36,748 nt of DNA from Pseudovibrio sp. JCM 19062 (GCA_001310715.1 BAXV01000035.1:1-36748); one strand, 5' to 3'; numbered from the stretch's first letter, positions 1-8,588 are shown. A program made the numbers and translations. The notes: generated by a model from the sequence alone, not told the origin.

Positions 1-2
1 GA

Positions 3-86
3 TACAAGCTGTTTAACGATCGGTTGATTCTGGGAATTGTTACTGCCGAGGTCGTTCTGATCGGTGGGTGGGCGGTTATGCCCTAG
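3..86 (+). CDS. C-terminal end of an unidentified membrane protein (cut by window edge)
   Basis: An open frame enters from the left edge and stops at TAG 84-86, giving 27 residues. They begin YKLFNDRL and continue with a hydrophobic stretch (LILGIVTAEVVLIGGWAV) that could be a last transmembrane helix. A rho-independent-looking hairpin on the same strand follows at 228-256, which supports a real gene ending here. The fragment is too short for family assignment. Confidence 0.4.
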   Translation, partial: YKLFNDRLILGIVTAEVVLIGGWAVMP

Positions 87-98
87 CGGAGCTGGTTT

Positions 99-118
99 GA
101 TTGTTTCAGGTGAATCGA
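99..118 (+). repeat. 20-base motif shared with the FemAB-like gene insertion
   Basis: GATTGTTTCAGGTGAATCGA here and GATCGTTTCAGGTGAATCGA at 2047-2066 differ at one base. The core TTCA-GG-TGAA is an inverted repeat. One copy is intergenic and the other is inside a coding region. Confidence 0.45.
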
Positions 119-227
119 GTTTTTGGGTAACGCTGAGAGGGTGATTCAACTGTGCTGGCTAGTTGCTTGAAATCAAGGGAAAAACTGTAGGTTACTAGAG
201 GTGGTCATTTCGTGTGAATCAAATTTT

Positions 228-264
228 CCTCGCGCAATCTGGTATGCTGCGCGAGGTTGTTTCT
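228..264 (+). terminator. Hairpin terminator after the left-edge gene
   Basis: A perfect 9-bp inverted repeat, CCTCGCGCA (228-236) and TGCGCGAGG (248-256), has an 11-base loop and is followed on the plus strand by the T-rich TTGTTTCTGTT. It could end the left-edge plus-strand gene. On the minus strand the stem is followed by AAAATTT, so it is a poorer terminator for the HIT gene. Confidence 0.5.
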
Positions 265-280
265 GTTGAAATGATCCGGA

Positions 281-712
281 TTAATCTGCCAGTGCTGCGC
301 GGATTTTCTCTGCGTATGCTTTGAGCTTGTCGCCGTCTTCCATCTCGCCGGTGTGTGGGCGCAGGGTGATGCCTTGTACGCGCGGGATGACGTGAAAGTG
401 GGTGTGGAACACCATTTGACCGCCAGCTGTTTCGTTGAACTGGTGGATGGTGATGCCGTCGGCGTTGAAGGCTTTCTTGAGCGCGCGCGCCATTTTCTGG
501 GTGATCTTTATTGTAGCGGTCAGGTCAGCTTCTTCAATATCAAGGATGTTGCGGGACCCGTTCTTGGGAAGGACGAGGACGTGGCCGTCTGCGCGTGGCA
601 TGATGTCCATGATAACAATGGTGTTTTCGTCTTCGTAGACCTTCTCTGACGGCAGTTCGCCGCGCAGGATTTTAGCGAAGATGTTCTGGTCATCGTAGGA
701 CGGGCTGGTCAT
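281..712 (-). CDS. HIT family protein (histidine triad nucleotide hydrolase)
   Basis: This 143-residue protein carries the histidine triad HTHFHVI at residues 103-109, the catalytic signature of HIT nucleotide-binding hydrolases (HINT/Fhit type). The conserved N-terminal half (NIFAKILRGELPS, then MDIMPRADGHVLVLPK) is also present. These enzymes usually cleave nucleoside phosphoramidates or dinucleoside polyphosphates in the cytoplasm; the substrate here cannot be told. I chose the ATG at 712 over an upstream start because AAGAAGGAT lies just 5' of it and the family N-terminus begins there. It is intact, and lies downstream of the FemAB-like gene on the same strand with a gap of about 215 bases. 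Confidence 0.9.
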   Translation of the reverse strand: MTSPSYDDQNIFAKILRGELPSEKVYEDENTIVIMDIMPRADGHVLVLPKNGSRNILDIEEADLTATIKITQKMARALKKAFNADGITIHQFNETAGGQMVFHTHFHVIPRVQGITLRPHTGEMEDGDKLKAYAEKIRAALAD

Positions 713-927
713 CTTGATATCCTTCTTGAAACTATTAGTTAATCCGCAAACCGGAACCACTTTTCGGAAGTACGCTTTAATCCGATTCATTGACCAAGAT
801 CACCGGAGAATCAATGTGTGGTTTGGGCGGAGTTGTTGAGAACCTGATTGTACTTAAGAAACTGATTCAAGTTTGGCGGGATTCGTGAGTCGCTTCAGGC
901 TCTTGAATTGATGTCTTGAAGTAGTTT

Positions 928-2190
928 CTAGGTGCCATTTTGCCTGAACGGACCGTTTTCAAAGAGGAATTGTCGCTCCTGCGAAACAGCCTGACGTTCC
1001 TGTTGCAGATAATGTGCGACGGCCTTTCTTAAGGAAGGGTGTGCAATCCAGTGGGCGGAGTAGGTGAGGTTGGGCATGTAGCCGCGTGCCAGCTTGTGGC
1101 TGCCTTGTGCTCCGGCTTCCACACGTTTCAGACCGCGGGACAGGGCGAATTCAATGGCTTGATAATAGCAGATTTCGAAGTGCAGGCAGGGGTGGTTTTC
1201 GATGCAGCCCCAGTTGCGGCCATAAAGGGTGTTGCCGCCGATCATGTTGAGCGCACCAGCGATGTAACGGCCGTTGCGCTTTGCCATGATCAGCAGGGTG
1301 TGGTCTGCCAGTCGCTCGCCCAGCAGGGAGAAGAACTCACGGTTGAGATAGGGTTGACCCCACTTGCGGCTTCCGGTGTCCATGTAGAACTCGTAGAACG
1401 CGTCCCAGTGGCTTTCTGTTAGATCGGAGCTTGTGATCCATTCCACCTCCACATCGTTCTCCAGCGCGGTCTTACGCTCTTTGCGGATGCTTTTGCGTTT
1501 GCGGGAGGAGAGGTGCGCGAGAAAGTCGGCGAAGGTGGTGTAGCCGTTGTTCTCCCAGTGGAACTGTTGGTCGGTGCGCAGGAGGAAGCCCTGATCGCCC
1601 AGTTCCTTCCATTCCTGTTCGGTCAGGAAGGTCAGGTGGGCGGAGGAGCCTTCTATGCGGGTTGCCAGTTCCTTCAGTCCGGTGGTGAGGATCTTGATGG
1701 TCTCACGTCTGTTTGCCTGTGGGGAGATCAGGAGCCGTCGTCCGGGAGCGGGCGTGAAGGGAATGGAGCATTGTAGCTTGGGGTAGTAGTTCCCACCAGC
1801 GCGCTCGAAGGCATCGGCCCATGCGTGGTCGAAAACGTATTCGCCCTGACTGTGGCTCTTGGCGTAGGTGGGGATGGCTGCGATCGGCTTGCCGTCTTGT
1901 TCCCACCAAATGTGTTGGGGTATCCAGCCTGCTTCCCAGCCCACGCATCCGCTTTCTTCCAGTGCCTGTAAAAAGGCATGTGAAAGCAGCGGGTTAAATC
2001 CGGAAACTTGAGAGATTGATTCAGTTTCCAGATTTGGTTGATGTTGGATCGTTTCAGGTGAATCGAACCAGTCCTGTTGATCATAAAGGATCGGCGGCGT
2101 GCCGGGATTGGCCAGTGCATCCCAATCTGCGCTGGGGATGTCATCCAGAGAGGAGAGGACTTTCAGAACGGGTGAAGGAGGTACTGGCAA
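928..2190 (-). CDS. FemAB-like GNAT acyltransferase (DUF482, peptidogalycan biosynthesis family)
   Basis: The intact 420-residue frame matches the PF04339 (FemAB_like) family of proteobacterial GNAT-fold proteins, named for a presumed role in cell-envelope peptide or glycan synthesis; the true substrate is unknown. Recognisable blocks are KSHSQGEYVFDHAWADAF, the basic SSRKRKSIRKERK, FYMDTGSRKWGQPYL and VEAGAQGSHKLARGY, in the usual order. Compared with the family as I remember it, residues about 31-64 are an extra stretch between ALANPG and FNPLLSHAFLQ. The DNA of that stretch (1999-2100) is rich in inverted repeats (see findings). The 2190 start is the first usable one; the N-terminus MPVPPSPVLKV is plausible. 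Confidence 0.85.
   Translation of the reverse strand: MPVPPSPVLKVLSSLDDIPSADWDALANPGTPPILYDQQDWFDSPETIQHQPNLETESISQVSGFNPLLSHAFLQALEESGCVGWEAGWIPQHIWWEQDGKPIAAIPTYAKSHSQGEYVFDHAWADAFERAGGNYYPKLQCSIPFTPAPGRRLLISPQANRRETIKILTTGLKELATRIEGSSAHLTFLTEQEWKELGDQGFLLRTDQQFHWENNGYTTFADFLAHLSSRKRKSIRKERKTALENDVEVEWITSSDLTESHWDAFYEFYMDTGSRKWGQPYLNREFFSLLGERLADHTLLIMAKRNGRYIAGALNMIGGNTLYGRNWGCIENHPCLHFEICYYQAIEFALSRGLKRVEAGAQGSHKLARGYMPNLTYSAHWIAHPSLRKAVAHYLQQERQAVSQERQFLFENGPFRQNGT
1999..2100. repeat. Palindrome-rich in-frame insertion within the FemAB-like gene
   Basis: The segment contains a perfect 7-bp inverted repeat, GGAAACT (2002-2008) and AGTTTCC (2023-2029). It also contains the imperfect palindrome GTTTCAGGTGAATC inside a 20-base motif (2047-2066) that matches 99-118 at 19 of 20 positions. 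It encodes about 34 residues absent from the family consensus as I recall it. Whether this is a mobile palindromic element is inference. Confidence 0.4.
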
Positions 2191-2201
2191 ATCAATAGGT
2201 C

Positions 2202-2953
2202 CTAGAGTGGATCTTTATCCGGATTAAAGCCTTCAAAGACAATCTGGTCTGCATATTTGGCAGCGGTAAGACGGTCTTCTTTGGTCCTCACCGTCCATGT
2301 CATGATCGGCAGGCCGTAGAATTCACGCAGGAAGCTTGGGCCATCTGCGGGCAGGTCTTTCACATAGTACGAGACGAAGTGCGGATCGGTGCCTGCCATG
2401 TGCACCATCCATGAGATTTTCTCGATCTCGTGCTGCGTCAGGAGCTGGCGCATATCCTCATCCAGTGTGGTCATGGAAATACAGCCACGCGGGATATGAG
2501 GTGCCACTTGCTTCATGGTCCGAAGCATCTTTGGGTCAAAGGATTTTATTGCCACCGGACCTTTATAATCGCTGAGTATTTTGGCGATGGTTTTAATGAA
2601 GTCCTCCTGACCGGCCTCAAGGCTCAAGGTTTTGATCTCAATGATCAGGGGCACCTTGCCATCCACCAGCTTTAACAGGTCTTCCAGTGTCCAGATCGGG
2701 TCAGACGAGCCGCGCATGGACAGCTTGCGCAGGTCGGCCAGATCATGGTCAACCACATTGCCCTGGCCATGTGTGAGGCGCTCAAGGTGGGCGTCGTGGA
2801 AGAGAGAACCTGACCATCCCGCGTCTGCTGCACGTCAACTTCAATGGCGAAGTTGTTTTCTATGGCAGCCTTGACCGCAGACGGCGTGTTTTCAAGGATG
2901 CCTGCGTCCTTGTTATGGTAGCCGCGGTGAGCGATTGGCCGGGCGGTGAGCAT
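2202..2953 (-). CDS. Glycerophosphodiester phosphodiesterase, frameshifted
   Basis: GDPD-family enzymes hydrolyse glycerophosphodiesters to glycerol-3-phosphate and an alcohol. The N-terminus shows the catalytic HRG motif (IAHRGYH), ENTPSAVKAA, and the acidic metal ligands in AIEVDVQQTRDG. The second catalytic histidine lies in FHDAHLERLTHGQG, but one frame over. The reading frame changes near 2810-2818 at a CT dinucleotide run. After it the protein continues normally (PLIIEIKT, then MTWTVRT) to the stop at 2202. The total span fits about 250 residues, the usual length. It starts 17 bases after the RidA-family gene and is probably co-transcribed with it. Confidence 0.85.
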
Positions 2954-2970
2954 GAAAGATCTTGCATGGG

Positions 2971-3438
2971 TTACTCGGCAACCTCAAAGATCGCTTCGAT
3001 CTCGACTGCTGCGTTGAATGGCAGAGAGCCAGCGCTGACGGCTGAACGTGCGTGACGGCCTGCTTCACCCATTGCAGCCACCATGAAATCGGAGGCGCCG
3101 TTAATGACCTTTGGTTGGTCGCCAAAGTCGCTGGTGGAGTTTACGAAACCAACAATCTTAACAAGACGCACCACTTTCGACAGGTCGCCTGTTGCTGCTT
3201 TTGCCTGAGCCAGCAGGTTGATTGCACAGAGGCGGGCCGCTTCCACGCCATCTTCAATGGACAGCTCAGCGCCGATTTTGCCGGTTTTTGCGATTTTACC
3301 GTCCTGCATTGGCAGCTGACCGGAGATGAAAAGCTGGTTTCCGGTTTTCACAAAAGGCACGTAATTGGCAGCAGGAGCTGCTGCTTCCGGTAGTGTGACG
3401 CCAAGCTTTTCAAGGTTTTGCTGGATTGTGTGTGACAT
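2971..3438 (-). CDS. RidA/YjgF family protein
   Basis: The intact 155-residue protein belongs to the YjgF/YER057c/UK114 family. Members such as RidA deaminate reactive enamine/imine intermediates, while other subgroups have different, often unknown, roles. Typical blocks are GNQLFISGQLPMQDGKI, ARLCAINLLAQAKAATGDL and ARSAVSAGSLPFNAAVEIEAIFEV; the arginine at about 131 is at the substrate-binding position. It is longer than canonical RidA (about 128 residues), so it belongs to the longer subgroup and may not be functional RidA. The start at 3438 is backed by GGAGG upstream. The GDPD gene follows 17 bases downstream. Confidence 0.9.
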   Translation of the reverse strand: MSHTIQQNLEKLGVTLPEAAAPAANYVPFVKTGNQLFISGQLPMQDGKIAKTGKIGAELSIEDGVEAARLCAINLLAQAKAATGDLSKVVRLVKIVGFVNSTSDFGDQPKVINGASDFMVAAMGEAGRHARSAVSAGSLPFNAAVEIEAIFEVAE

Positions 3439-3744
3439 TCTTCTTCCCTCCGATTTGGAATGTTCTGTTGCAATAAGTGATGCAGTTCCACGAAAACTCA
3501 AGAGTTTTTTTTCTTCACGAAGCCGTGCTCTGCAAAGTGGAGGCACACTCACACCAGAATCAGCGGGGTTGCAAGGGTGCATAAAGCGTTGTCTACGTGG
3601 GATACGTGTATCCAATTTGAAAGATTTACCTTAGCACTGATTTCCCTAGCGTAACGTCTGCGTTGGTGGCAACCTGTATGCACTCTACAATGATGGAAGA
3701 GAGGTATGTTCCGTGCCTTTTGTTCCGGCAGGATCGGAGGTTTT

Positions 3745-4688
3745 ATGGTGAAACTACGCTTGGGAAACGGGTTGGGAGGACATGGTCTTTCCAGCATCGC
3801 AGGGTCGTCCCTTTCGCTTTGCTTCCTTCTGCTTCCGTCCATTGGAACTGCTGCTACCCTTCAGCCACACAAAGCGGTTTATGACATGAAGCTCGCCGGT
3901 ATGCAGAGCGGCGCTGATGTTGCTGATGTGAGCGGACGGATGGTCTATGAACTCTCCGGTTCTGTCTGTGACGGCTTTGCTGTTGCACTGCGCTTTGTGG
4001 TCAGGAGCACTGATGAGGAGGGCGAGCAGACGATTACCGATCTTCGTGGCTCCTACTCTGAAGCGCCGGATAATTCCGAGCTTGCCTTTGCCTATCAAAC
4101 CTTCATTGGTGATTTGCTGGCCGAGCAACGCTGGCACTGCAGAGCATCAGACTACCAAACTGGATGTGGATCTGGATGGGCCGGATGGAAAGACGCTGAG
4201 CTTTGATGGTCGATCATGTTCCCCCTGCAGCATCTGCATAGTGTGATTGACGGTGCTGCTAACGGCCAGCACTTCATGGTCTCCAAGCTTTATGATGGCA
4301 GCGTGACTGGTGAGCAGCTGTTTGAGGCAACCACTGTTGTGGGGCGCAAACTGGCTGATCCGCTTGACCTGCGCGCGACCAGCTTTCCTTGCCGCAGTCG
4401 ATGGCATCCATGGATGCATGGCCGGTTTCCATTGCCTACTTTAACCTGAGTGATGAGACACGCGGTGAGCGTACGCCGGATTATCAGTTGCGGTCAGTTC
4501 TGCACGAAAACGGTGTTTCCAGAAGCATGAACCTGAACTATGGGGTGTTTGAGCTTGAAGGGGCGCTGGTCCAGCTGGATCTTAAGCCCGTGACGCCGGT
4601 CAGTACCTGCGGAACCTCTGTTAGTCTGGATGAAGATGTGAATGTTCCGGCTGGAGAAATCATCAAGAACGATAAGTCAGCTCGATAA
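3745..4688 (+). CDS. eipB: EipB-like periplasmic envelope protein (DUF1849), frameshifted
   Basis: DUF1849/EipB is a periplasmic beta-spiral protein needed for envelope integrity in Brucella and widespread in Hyphomicrobiales. A signal peptide (hydrophobic SSLSLCFLLLPSIGTAA) is followed by PHKAVYDMKLA, GRMVYELSGSVCDGF, FPLQHLHSVIDGA, WPVSIAYFNLSDE, and ENGVSRSMNLNYGVFEL, with a final VSTC. The two cysteines (GSVCDG and VSTC) match the family's disulfide pair. Three frame changes, near 4127, 4210 and 4390, split the frame, yet all conserved blocks are present in order. The start at 3745 has GGAGG four bases upstream. It converges on dinB with a 3-base gap. Confidence 0.8.
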
Positions 4689-4691
4689 GTC

Positions 4692-5991
4692 CTAGGTTTT
4701 ATCCGGTGTCTTGAGAGAGCGGCCAAGCGAGACGACGGAGCTGTCGTTGAATTTTCCGCGCAGGGCATCCATCGCCCGTTCGACTTTGGCGCGTTTTCCT
4801 GCCTGCTCATCCAATAGATCTTCCGGGTCTGCCTGATCTGCAGGTCCCAGATCGGCAATGCCTACGCCAATCAGGCGGAAGCGTATTTTTCCATCAGCGA
4901 CGTTTTTGAGCAGCTCCTCTGCGGTGCGGAAGATCTTGTCTGCCAACTGGGTGGGGTCGTGCAGCATGCGCGAGCGTGTGATGGTTTTAAAGTCTGAGGT
5001 CTTAAGCTTCAGCGTGACAGACCTGCCGGACTTTTCTGCCTTCTTGGTGCGGTAGGCGACCTTTTCGGTCAGGGTCCACAGGCTCTTTGAGAGCTCTGTG
5101 ACATCTGAGATATCCGTGTTGAACGTGGTTTCGCCGCTGATGCTTTTTGCGCCGCGTTGTGAGGATACGTGACGGTCGTCTTCTCCCTGACACAACTTGG
5201 CAAGGCGCAGGCCCATCGCTCCGTATTTGCGGGCAAGGTCTGTGGGTCCTTGAGCTGAAGCTGACCGATGGTTTTGATGCCATCATGCTCCAGTTTGGAT
5301 TGGAAAACTTTGCCCACACCCCAGATGACGCTGGTTGGCTGCTTTGCCAGAAACTCCTTTTTTTTCCGCATCGCCAATCACAGAAAAGCCGCGGGGCTTA
5401 TCCAGATCAGAGGCGATCTTTGCAAGGAACTTGTTGGGGGCAAGGCCAACGGAAACCGAGAGACGGAGTTCCTTCTGGATTTTGAGAGTGAATTGAACAA
5501 GCTGCTCGGCTGGCGTCGCGCCGTGCAGTTTTTGTGTGCCTGACAGGTCGAGGAAGGCCTCGTCAATGGAGAGGGGCTCTACAAGCGGTGTGAGCTTTTC
5601 CATTTCTTCGCGGATTTGCTTGCCGACCTTTGAGTACAGCTCCAATCGCGGTTTGATGACAACGGCGTCGGGGCAAAGGTCGAGCGCCTTGAACATGGGC
5701 ATTGCGGAGCGCACGCCATAGATGCGGGCGATGTAACACGCTGCCGAGACAACGCCGCGCTGGCCGCCGCCAACGATGACAGGGCGGTCTGCCAGTTGCG
5801 GGTTCTCGCGCTTTTCGACGGAGGCAAAAAAAGGCATCGCAGTCGATATGTGCGATTTCGAGCGTATCGAGTTCTGCATGGGCGAGAATGCGCGGGCTGC
5901 CGCATTTGGGGCAGCGTGTCAGGTCTGCGCGGAACCTGTGTGTGCAGTCCCGGCAGAGCGCTTTTAAAGGTGTGGTGGCCTCGGTCGCCAT
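4692..5991 (-). CDS. dinB: DNA polymerase IV (DinB) with N-terminal zinc finger, frameshifted
   Basis: This is a Y-family translesion polymerase. An N-terminal C-x2-C-x10-C-x2-C finger (CRDC...CPKC) precedes the palm. The metal-binding aspartates are in HIDCDAFF and the [11 protein letters not shown] motif. [40 protein letters not shown] and the little-finger region ([12 protein letters not shown]...) follow. There are three frame changes. Two are at A/T runs one base longer than the protein needs: seven A at 5826-5832 (six expected) and eight T at 5358-5365 (seven expected). The third, near 5238, needs one more G. DinB next to DUF3572 and divK is typical of Hyphomicrobiales. The start is the ATG at 5991. 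Confidence 0.9.
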
Positions 5992-6170
5992 GGAACTTCA
6001 AACCCTGATAGCTGGCGGAGATGGTGTGCTGGGTTTTATAGCATGAGCTACAGCTAAACTTCCCAGAAAATGCGTGCACCGGCTACATAATACATTGAAC
6101 TGCGCATCTGGCCTAGGTTCCTCCTCTGAGGTCTCTGGCTGGTGAGGGCGTCACTTACTGTCTTGCGTGC

Positions 6171-6893
6171 CTACCTTGCCGCAGCGACCAGCAGATTTTC
6201 GATAAAGTCGCCGGTCTCAATCCAGCAGTTGCTCTTCAAGGCGACGTTGGGAAGATCACCGGCGGTTGCAAAGAAGCGCGGATCAGCGACGAAGTGCACG
6301 AGCTGGACGTGGGGTACGCTTTTGCCAACGGAGACAATGTTGGTCGGGCTGTCATCAACGAAGATGACCGGATGCTGACCGCGTTCTGCACACAGGGCAG
6401 CCACAGCGCCGCCCTTGGGGCCATCGTTGGTCACCAGCGGGTAGTCTATGCCGAAGCTTTTGAGCAGGTTTTCGCGAACGGACTTATTTTGGTCGCCGGT
6501 TAGGTTGGTCAGGATAACGATATCGCAGTGCTGTGACAGGCGCTCCAACTGCTCGGCTGCGTGGGGCACGACTTTTTGTTTGCTGCCTTCGCTCTCAAAA
6601 AACTCGTAGATGATCTTCAGGCATTCGTGGTCCGGAAGGTCTTCGCCGGTTTCCGTGTAGAACATGTTTGCGGTGAGGCGGTATACGGTTTCGCGGAAAG
6701 CCACGCCGCGACCATTCATGTAGCGCTCAAGATGGGGGATGAAATGCAGAAGGACTTCGTCCACGTCGCAAATGAGGAGAGGGTGCGCGCGTTTCTTGAT
6801 GACGCTGATTTGCTTTAGTGTGTTCGCATTTGCGGTTTCAATGTTGTGCAAGGTAGTCAACGCCTCCGGCGAGTTTGAGGTGCGCTGCGGCAA
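6171..6893 (-). CDS. HAD-superfamily hydrolase
   Basis: The frame is intact. Motif I is LLICDVDEVLLHF (nucleophilic Asp plus acid/base Asp), motif II is IVILTNLTG and motif IV is VIFVDDSPTN, as expected for a HAD phosphatase; the substrate is unknown. The start is uncertain. The frame opens at a TTG at 6893, inside the 3' end of the DUF3572 gene, giving 240 residues. A GGAGG upstream of another TTG at about 6851 suggests a shorter version. Overlap with the upstream gene implies translational coupling. Confidence 0.8.
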   Translation of the reverse strand: MPQRTSNSPEALTTLHNIETANANTLKQISVIKKRAHPLLICDVDEVLLHFIPHLERYMNGRGVAFRETVYRLTANMFYTETGEDLPDHECLKIIYEFFESEGSKQKVVPHAAEQLERLSQHCDIVILTNLTGDQNKSVRENLLKSFGIDYPLVTNDGPKGGAVAALCAERGQHPVIFVDDSPTNIVSVGKSVPHVQLVHFVADPRFFATAGDLPNVALKSNCWIETGDFIENLLVAAAR

Positions 6894-7143
6894 TCATGGT
6901 GGGGCGAATGCCTGCACTTTCGGTATAGGACAGCAAGAGCTGTTCATCCTGCATTAGAAACTCAAGAACACCCGCCAAAAAGCCGGGCTCAGCTGCTGCA
7001 TCGCGAATCTCCTCTGGTCCAATGCCAGCTAAAGACAGGAAGCGGCCGAGCTGTTCTGGCTCGCTGCTTAGAAATGTCAGGGCACCAATTGCAATTTCCT
7101 GTGCAGTATCTTCGTTTAAACTGCCGGTTTTGCTTAAATTCAT
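6838..7143 (-). CDS. DUF3572 family protein
   Basis: This is an intact 101-residue acidic protein: ...AQEIAIGALTFLSSEPEQLGRFL, then GPEEIRDAAAEPGFLAGVLEFLMQDEQLLL. It matches DUF3572, a small helical family of unknown function that in Hyphomicrobiales lies next to dinB and divK, as here. The ATG at 7143 has GAAAGG eight bases upstream. It is divergent from divK; the intergenic region (7144-7296) must hold both promoters. Confidence 0.8.
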   Translation of the reverse strand: MNLSKTGSLNEDTAQEIAIGALTFLSSEPEQLGRFLSLAGIGPEEIRDAAAEPGFLAGVLEFLMQDEQLLLSYTESAGIRPTMIAAAHLKLAGGVDYLAQH

Positions 7144-7296
7144 TGGTGTTTGCCTTTCTGAAACGAATCCGAATTAACTATGTAGCAGGAAATTTAGTGT
7201 GGGACTTGTTCCAATGCCAGTCGCGGTGCGGCTGCACCACACATTTATTTATAGCTAAACCATTTTTGGGGCGGCACTCTGTGCAGGACTGAACTA

Positions 7297-7668
7297 ATGC
7301 AAAAGACCGTGCTGATTGTTGAAGACAACTAACTCAACATGAAGCTGTTTAACGATCTTCTTGAAGCCCACGGCTATGCGACCTTGCAGTCCCGAAACGG
7401 GATGGAAGCGCTTGAGCTTGCGCGTGCGCATAAACCGGATTTGATCCTGATGGATATCCAGCTGCCTGAAGTTTCAGGGCTTGAAGTGACCAAGTGGATC
7501 AAAGAGGATGATGATCTGAAGGTTATTCCTGTGATTGCGGTGACCGCCTTTGCCATGAAGGGGGATGAAGAGCGCATCCGTCAGGGCGGGTGTGAAGCGT
7601 ATATTTCCAAGCCGATTTCGGTCAGGAATTTTCTGGAAACAGTTTCAGGATTCTTGCAGCAAACATAA
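7297..7668 (+). CDS. divK: DivK cell-cycle response regulator, interrupted by an in-frame stop
   Basis: DivK is the single-domain response regulator that controls the DivJ/PleC/DivL-CckA-CtrA circuit. The sequence reads [11 protein letters not shown], then TAA (7330-7332, codon 12), then [15 protein letters not shown] and the rest of a perfect receiver: [19 protein letters not shown] with phosphoacceptor D53, [14 protein letters not shown] and YISKPISV. Family members have Glu at codon 12, so a single G-to-T change (GAA to TAA) explains the stop. Restart at the ATG of codon 15 would lose strand beta-1 and the acidic pocket E9/D10. The total of 123 codons is the normal length. There is no frameshift. 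Confidence 0.88.
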
Positions 7669-8554
7669 AGTACTGGTGATTTTTTAGTTGGTTTATTGTG
7701 CTTAGCTAAAAATTGTGTTTTCGTAAAACATCGGGAAGCATTGCTTTAGTATTGTACGGAGCAGAGCTAGTTTTTATGGGTTGAAAGACTCACATCAAAA
7801 GTCGTAGGTCTTTGCGCTTAGATTAAATCAGCGTGTGAGTCTTGCGGGGATTGTGGGCTTTCTGCACGTTTGCCTCTTGCAAAAGAGCGGTTTCTTTTCT
7901 TTTGTTGTGTATAGGTCAAGAATCCCCTCCATTTTCAGGAGCGCAATTACCTTAAAGCTTTACTAAAGTCGTAAATGTTGCGATGGTGATGTGCGAAATC
8001 ATCTGCTTCATGAAACAAATGACTACGAAATCGCAGTATTGGCCTCGGTTGATTGAATAAGTCCCGGCAATACTGCTTCATAGTTTCCCTACGGAGCGCT
8101 CAGGTCCGCCGCATCTCCTGGGTCCGTGGGGTTGGCCGGCGAGTAAGCGGGTTCTGAGTGGCCTCCTCGTGTCATCCGGTTCTCGCCGGCCACCAATTCT
8201 TCCAGATATAAGTTGAGCTTTGTTCACGAGCCTGCGCGTGCGTATCTCTTGCTGTCTGCGCTGCGTGCTGCAGATCTGCCAGCGCAGGATGCTGCGCGTC
8301 TATACTGGTGCCTGAGGGCGGAGAGTATGGGAGAAGAGAAAACGTGGTGTGATTTGTCATCTTGTGTGGGGTAGCTGTGTTTGTGTGGCAACGTGTTTTG
8401 GAATGGTCCCGCCTCATTGATATTGAAGCAGAATTGATCGTTTATGGGACTATAATAAGTCCAGATCCTCTTGTGTGAGGAAATGTTGTCCACCCCTCAT
8501 AATTAAGTGGTCAGTCAGGTGCGCATTGGCGAGGGTACTATGATTGGCGCATGC
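7669..8554. other. Gene-poor region between divK and rpmG
   Basis: About 890 bases hold no coding region I can defend. In related genomes pleD (about 1.4 kb) lies between divK and rpmG; no receiver or GGDEF motif is visible on either strand. A minus-strand open frame (about 8172-8417, starting MRRDHSKTRCHTN) has no recognisable family and is probably spurious. A strong inverted repeat is at 8133-8192. A TATAAT-like box lies near 8449 without a convincing -35. Confidence 0.5.
8133..8192. repeat. Long hairpin in the divK-rpmG gap
   Basis: TGGCCGGCGAG (8133-8143) and CTCGCCGGCCA (8182-8192) form a perfect 11-bp inverted repeat. Pairing continues inward through AAGCGG against CCGGTT with one mismatch, giving a stem of about 17 bp with a loop of roughly 25 bases. 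No T-run follows, so it is not an ordinary terminator. Confidence 0.55.
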
Positions 8555-8588
8555 AAAAAAGGCGCCTGCAAATGCAAACGCCTTTTTT
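8555..8588 (-). terminator. Rho-independent terminator of rpmG
   Basis: AAAAAAGGCG (8555-8564) and CGCCTTTTTT (8579-8588) form a perfect 10-bp inverted repeat that ends in six T on either strand. It lies about 25 bases beyond the rpmG stop codon and could work in both directions. Confidence 0.85.

Noticed and set aside
713..790. Longer HIT protein starting at 790
   Set aside because: The extra 26 residues are not HIT-like, and a good ribosome site stands before the ATG at 712.
3493..3512. Small hairpin followed by eight T between the RidA-family gene and eipB
   Set aside because: The stem is only six A/T-rich pairs and no gene ends on that strand at this place.
8080..8200. Possible SRP or 6S RNA gene
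   Set aside because: There is a strong hairpin, but the conserved SRP loop sequences are absent and no 6S signature could be confirmed.
8172..8417. Minus-strand open frame in the divK-rpmG gap
   Set aside because: Composition and lack of any recognisable motif or ribosome site suggest a chance frame.
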